This document shows positions 21,701 through 24,843 of a stretch of DNA of 24,843 nt, piece by piece. Location: positions 1-24,843 of the forward strand of contig JADFKG010000006.1 in the NCBI GenBank assembly GCA_022565075.1, given 5' to 3'. The notes beneath the pieces are model-generated. The model was not told where the DNA came from. It saw only the letters and a list, made by a program, of their open reading frames with translations, and ran no database searches. How positions within the stretch are numbered: the first letter of the stretch is position 1; each line of letters opens with the position of its first letter. This DNA comes from Chloroflexota bacterium. GTDB taxonomy: Bacteria; Chloroflexota; Dehalococcoidia; SM23-28-2; RBG-16-64-32. Position numbers and translations under genes: made by a program.

Positions 21701-22767
21701 GGCCGATCCGCCGCGTTACCGTCGTCTCGGAGAACATGGGCGGCGTTCTGGACGAGGGCATACGAAAGTTCGCGACTGGACTGCTCGATGGTTTCCGCGT
21801 CCACGCTGAGGCGTCTGGAGTGGCGACCAGCGGTGGCGAATCGTCGCACCCGTTGGTGAGGAGCGTTTCGGGCGCCAGGCTCTACACTGGCCGCCCGCTG
21901 CGCAGAGAGATCGAATCTTTGCGGCCGGAGTTGGTGGTCTACGTGCCCTCGGCGTCGGCAACGTCGTTCGCCTTCTGGCGCGCGCGGATGCTCAAGCGCT
22001 ACGCGCCGGGTGGACAGGTGGCGCTGGTGGCGACGCAGCCGCGGTATCACACGGCGCTGGGCCGGCTGGCGGCCAGCGAGATGGCGCCCGACAAAGTCTT
22101 CGCGCAGTCACGTGAGACGATCCGCTACCTGGAGTGGCTGGGAATGACACCGCAGTTCCTGCCCGGCGGCGTCGACCTGCAGCGCTTTCGCCCGGTCACG
22201 GCGGAGCGGAAGGCGGCCCTGCGAGAGGAGCTCGGCCTGCCTCAGGACGCCTACCTCGTGCTTCACGTCGGGCACTTGAAGCCGGGGCGCAACGTTGAGC
22301 TGCTGACGCGTCTCGGCGCTGTCGGCACGGCCGTTGTCGTGGCCGGGAAGAGCATGGGGCAGGACAAGGCGTTGCGGCAACGGTTGACGGAGTCCGGCGT
22401 CATTCTGATAGACAGATACTTGCGGGACGTAGAGATCGTCTACCAGGCGTGCGACGCGTACCTATTTCCCGTACGAGAAGAGGGCTCGGCGATGGACTTC
22501 CCACTTAGCGTGCTGGAAGCGATGGCTTGCAACCTGCCGGTCGTGGCTTACCCATACGGTGGCCTGCCGCTGGCGCTTGAGCCCGGCGAGGGTCTGATCT
22601 TCGTCGAAAGCGACGAGGCGATGCTGAACGCGATCGAGAGCGTGAAGCCGATCCCCGTCGCCACGCGCAAAAAGGCCGAGCCTTACGCCTGGGAGCGGGT
22701 GGCCGGCCGTTTTCTGGAGACGATGCAAGGAGCAGGTGATGCAGAGACTTACGTCCGTGCCGTCTGA
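21697..22767 (+). CDS. GT4-like glycosyltransferase with altered E-x7-E motif
   Basis: The 356-residue product is GT-B-like. The C-terminal half has the linker PQFLPGGVDLQRFRPV, the first strand LVLHVGHLKPGRNVELL and the donor block DFPLSVLEAMACNLPVVAYPYGG. In GT4 enzymes the block reads E-x7-E; here the first Glu position is Met266, with D267 beside it, while E274 is kept. The N-terminal half is divergent: VSENMGGVLDEGIRKFATGLL starts it, but the usual Gly-rich loop is weak. It may still be active with a different donor geometry. I chose ATG at 21697, overlapping the previous stop as ATGA; a start at 21634 would extend well into that gene. The 3' end overlaps the fusion gene by 29 bases. Confidence 0.82.
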   Translation: MRPIRRVTVVSENMGGVLDEGIRKFATGLLDGFRVHAEASGVATSGGESSHPLVRSVSGARLYTGRPLRREIESLRPELVVYVPSASATSFAFWRARMLKRYAPGGQVALVATQPRYHTALGRLAASEMAPDKVFAQSRETIRYLEWLGMTPQFLPGGVDLQRFRPVTAERKAALREELGLPQDAYLVLHVGHLKPGRNVELLTRLGAVGTAVVVAGKSMGQDKALRQRLTESGVILIDRYLRDVEIVYQACDAYLFPVREEGSAMDFPLSVLEAMACNLPVVAYPYGGLPLALEPGEGLIFVESDEAMLNAIESVKPIPVATRKKAEPYAWERVAGRFLETMQGAGDAETYVRAV

Positions 22768-24508
22768 CGAGGCGTCAAAGCTGCTGGACGCGCTGATCGC
22801 GCCGTTCGCTCACGGCGAGGGCGCGGTCGCCGGGTTGGTGGAGCGTCTACGGCGGAACAAGTATCCGCTGCTGGCGCTGGACGCCGCTGCCAGGGACCAT
22901 CCGCTCCTGGCGCAGTCGGAGACCTGGCGCGTTGAGCTGGCGGCGGACCGAGCGGAGCTGGAGGCGCAACGGCGCGAGTACCTCGCCGTCAAGCGCGCCT
23001 GGCTCGATGCCGGGATACCGTGTGTGATGTTCAAGTCCGCTGGCGAGTACCCGGCGTTCCCGTACACGAGCGACAACCTCGACATACTGGTCCCGCGCAA
23101 CCGGCTGAATGACGCGCGGCGCATCCTCGTCAAGCAGCTCGGCTACGTCTGGCTGCGCAACATCGACGAGACACAGAAGTTTCTCTTCCGCAAGTTCCGC
23201 GCCGGCAGATCCGTGTCGGCGATCCACGTGCATACGTGGGTGGGCTGGGACGTGGAGTTCCACGAGGAGGCGATCTGGGACGGCGTGCGCCAGTCGGGCG
23301 ACGATCCGGAGGTGATGGTGCCTTCGGCTGAGGACGCCGTGCTGGTCAACGTCTCACACGCGCTCTACGAGAACAAAGAGATCCGTCTCTACGACCTGGA
23401 GAAGGTGCGCAGCCAGTGGGGCGGCGGCCTGCACTGGGAGTACGTCGAAGGCGTAGCGCGCCGGCGTGGCTGGCTGGACGGGCTCTACTTCGGCCTGCTG
23501 GTCTGCGCCAAGCTGGAGCGGGCGATATACGGCTACAACACAGTACCGGCGAACGTGCGGCGTCGCTGGCAAGAGGGGTTGAAGCGCTATCCGCTGCAGT
23601 GGCGCTACTGGCGCAAGGTGCGGAAGCAGGAGTTCGATCTGCCGTTCCCCGTCTCCTTCGCGATGAGTAAGGCGCTCTACTACAAGAAGATCCTGCGCGA
23701 CTCGCACGACGCTGTCGGGCAGCGCCTGCTGAACCTGGTACACACGCTGGCCTGGGGCGTCAAGCAGAAGTCGGGGATACGGCCGCAGCGGGGCATGCTG
23801 ATCTCGATCAGCGGCACCGATGGCGCGGGCAAGACCGCGCAGGCTCGGGCGCTCAGCGAGGCGCTGACCACGTCCGAGGCCTACAACAACGTGGTCTGGA
23901 GCCGCATCGGCACGACGCCTCTGTACCGCCGGGCGAGCCAGGCGGCGCAACGGACGACGACGGCGTCGAAGAAGAGCGTCTCGGCGACAACGAAAGCATC
24001 CGGCGTCCTGCGGCGAGCGCTCGGCTTCGCCTGGGCGACCGCCAACGCTCTCGACCTGGCGCTGACGTACCAGTGGCGGGTGCGCCTGCCGCTGATGATG
24101 GGCCGGGTCGTGGTCTGCGACCGCTATACGTACGACGCGGCGGTGGAGATCGCCGAGCGTCTCGGCGCGGACGCTCTGGGCGGGTTGCCGGTGAAGCTGC
24201 TGTATGCGCTCTCGCCGAAGCCGCGCTTCGCCTACTTGCTGGACGCACCCGCCGACGTCGCGGCAGAACGCTCGCTCGACCCGGAGGACGCCGGGCAGCT
24301 GGCAGCGCAGCGAGAGCTCTACCGTGAGGTTGCGGAGGCGCGCGGACTGCGGGTCGTTGACGCCTCGGGAGAGCTAGCCGAGGCGTCGGATGTGATCGTG
24401 CGCGAGGTGCTGACTGATTTCGAAGACAACCACAAGACGGTCGTGAACAGGTTGCTGCTGTCGAACCCGAACCAGCTGAACCGCGCGGATCGCGAGGCGA
24501 CGCGGTGA
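22739..24508 (+). CDS. Fusion of minimal nucleotidyltransferase and thymidylate-kinase-like P-loop domain
   Basis: The 589-residue product joins two catalytic-looking domains. Residues about 75-330 resemble the NTP_transf_5 type of uncharacterised nucleotidyltransferase: VMFKSAGEYP, then S-D112-x2-D115-ILV as probable metal-binding acids, IHVHTWVGWDVEF, and SAEDAVLVNVSHALYENKE near 197-214. Residues about 350-560 resemble thymidylate kinase: Walker A GTDGAGKT (359-366), VVCDRYTYDAAV (DR at 461-462), YLLDAPADVAAERS, and a helical lid. A Ser/Thr/Lys-rich insertion (about 400-425) separates Walker A from DRY. I know of no assigned role. Position among glycosyltransferases suggests phosphorylation or nucleotidyl transfer to a sugar or glycan. 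I prefer ATG at 22739, with AAGGAG six bases upstream, over GTG at 22736. It overlaps the previous gene by 29 bases. Confidence 0.85.
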   Translation: MQRLTSVPSDEASKLLDALIAPFAHGEGAVAGLVERLRRNKYPLLALDAAARDHPLLAQSETWRVELAADRAELEAQRREYLAVKRAWLDAGIPCVMFKSAGEYPAFPYTSDNLDILVPRNRLNDARRILVKQLGYVWLRNIDETQKFLFRKFRAGRSVSAIHVHTWVGWDVEFHEEAIWDGVRQSGDDPEVMVPSAEDAVLVNVSHALYENKEIRLYDLEKVRSQWGGGLHWEYVEGVARRRGWLDGLYFGLLVCAKLERAIYGYNTVPANVRRRWQEGLKRYPLQWRYWRKVRKQEFDLPFPVSFAMSKALYYKKILRDSHDAVGQRLLNLVHTLAWGVKQKSGIRPQRGMLISISGTDGAGKTAQARALSEALTTSEAYNNVVWSRIGTTPLYRRASQAAQRTTTASKKSVSATTKASGVLRRALGFAWATANALDLALTYQWRVRLPLMMGRVVVCDRYTYDAAVEIAERLGADALGGLPVKLLYALSPKPRFAYLLDAPADVAAERSLDPEDAGQLAAQRELYREVAEARGLRVVDASGELAEASDVIVREVLTDFEDNHKTVVNRLLLSNPNQLNRADREATR

Positions 24509-24843
24509 AGGTGCTGGTGGTGACGAACATGTACCCGCAACCGGAGACACCGGCGTTCGGCGTCTTCGTGGAGGACCAGGTGAAGTCGCTGCGGCGGATC
24601 GGCGTCGAGGTCGACGTCTTCTTCATGAACGGCCGTAAGAACAAGCTCAACTATCTGGCCGCTTACCCGCGGCTCTGGAACCAGCTGCGCAAGAACCGAT
24701 ACGACGTCGTGCACGCGCACTACATCTTCTCCGGGCTGGTGGCGCGCGCGCAGTGGCAGGCGCCGGTCGTGTTGACGCATCACGGGCCGGAAGTCTTTAT
24801 GACCTGGGAACGGCACGTCTGCAAGGCGGCGACGCGCTCGTTC
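24505..24843 (+). CDS. GT4-family glycosyltransferase, N-terminal part
   Basis: The 113 visible codons run off the right edge. They encode the N-terminal GT-B domain of a GT4 enzyme: VLVVTNMYPQPETPAFGVFVEDQVKSL (a common GT4 opening), a basic NGRKNKLNYL stretch, YDVVHAHYIFSG and VLTHHGPEVF, where the HAHY and HHG segments line the acceptor site. GTG at 24505 overlaps the fusion gene's stop as GTGA, with GAGG seven bases upstream. It shows that the polysaccharide operon continues beyond the window. The catalytic donor half is not visible. Confidence 0.85.
   Translation, partial: MKVLVVTNMYPQPETPAFGVFVEDQVKSLRRIGVEVDVFFMNGRKNKLNYLAAYPRLWNQLRKNRYDVVHAHYIFSGLVARAQWQAPVVLTHHGPEVFMTWERHVCKAATRSF

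Noticed and set aside
22736..22738. GTG as the start of the fusion gene
   Set aside because: AAGGAG would be only 3 bases away, while the adjacent in-frame ATG at 22739 has a normal 6-base spacing.

Overview
The window is a GC-rich bacterial chromosome segment (roughly 65% G+C by eye), densely coded, with frequent GTG starts. I see no rRNA, tRNA, CRISPR array, insertion sequence or phage gene. The gene types and the repeated TACAAT-type -10 boxes lying almost on the start codon suggest a high-GC lineage that uses leaderless mRNAs. Chloroflexota or a deep actinobacterial relative would fit, but this is inference and no marker gene settles it.

Region 1 (1-6276, all minus strand) is mixed housekeeping and catabolism. 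In transcription order it holds a short intracellular gamma-glutamyltransferase-family enzyme, an FAD-dependent monooxygenase/reductase-like protein, an epoxide-hydrolase-type alpha/beta hydrolase, the tRNA methylthiotransferase MiaB, a Nudix/winged-helix regulator of NrtR type, and two tandem small envelope lipoproteins, the second cut by the window edge. The FAD enzyme has a TGTGA-N6-TCACA palindrome at an activator position in front of it.

Region 2 (6379-8759) holds a VTT/DedA-like membrane protein (plus), a DUF429 protein (minus, tail-to-tail with a 4-base overlap), and an OmpR-type response regulator without a kinase (minus). A 234-base divergent intergenic region follows, with two 11-bp tandem direct repeats just before the next operon.

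Region 3 (8760 to the right edge, all plus) is a Wzx/Wzy-type surface polysaccharide operon of 15 genes; the last is truncated. Every junction overlaps or is at most 2 bases apart. Precursor genes: UDP-glucose 6-dehydrogenase, a UDP-glucuronate/UDP-glucose 4-epimerase, a WlbA/WbpB-type 3-dehydrogenase and a DegT/WbpE-type aminotransferase. Together these could make UDP-GlcA, UDP-GalA and a 3-amino-uronic acid nucleotide. Assembly genes: a short polyprenyl-phosphate sugar-1-phosphate transferase, two related GT2 enzymes, three GT4-like enzymes (one partial) and a hexapeptide acetyltransferase. Export and polymerisation genes: a Wzz-like co-polymerase without a kinase, a flippase and an O-antigen polymerase/ligase.

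The least understood member is a roughly 589-residue fusion of a minimal nucleotidyltransferase domain and a thymidylate-kinase-like P-loop domain. It sits among the glycosyltransferases and is the best candidate for undescribed biochemistry in this window.
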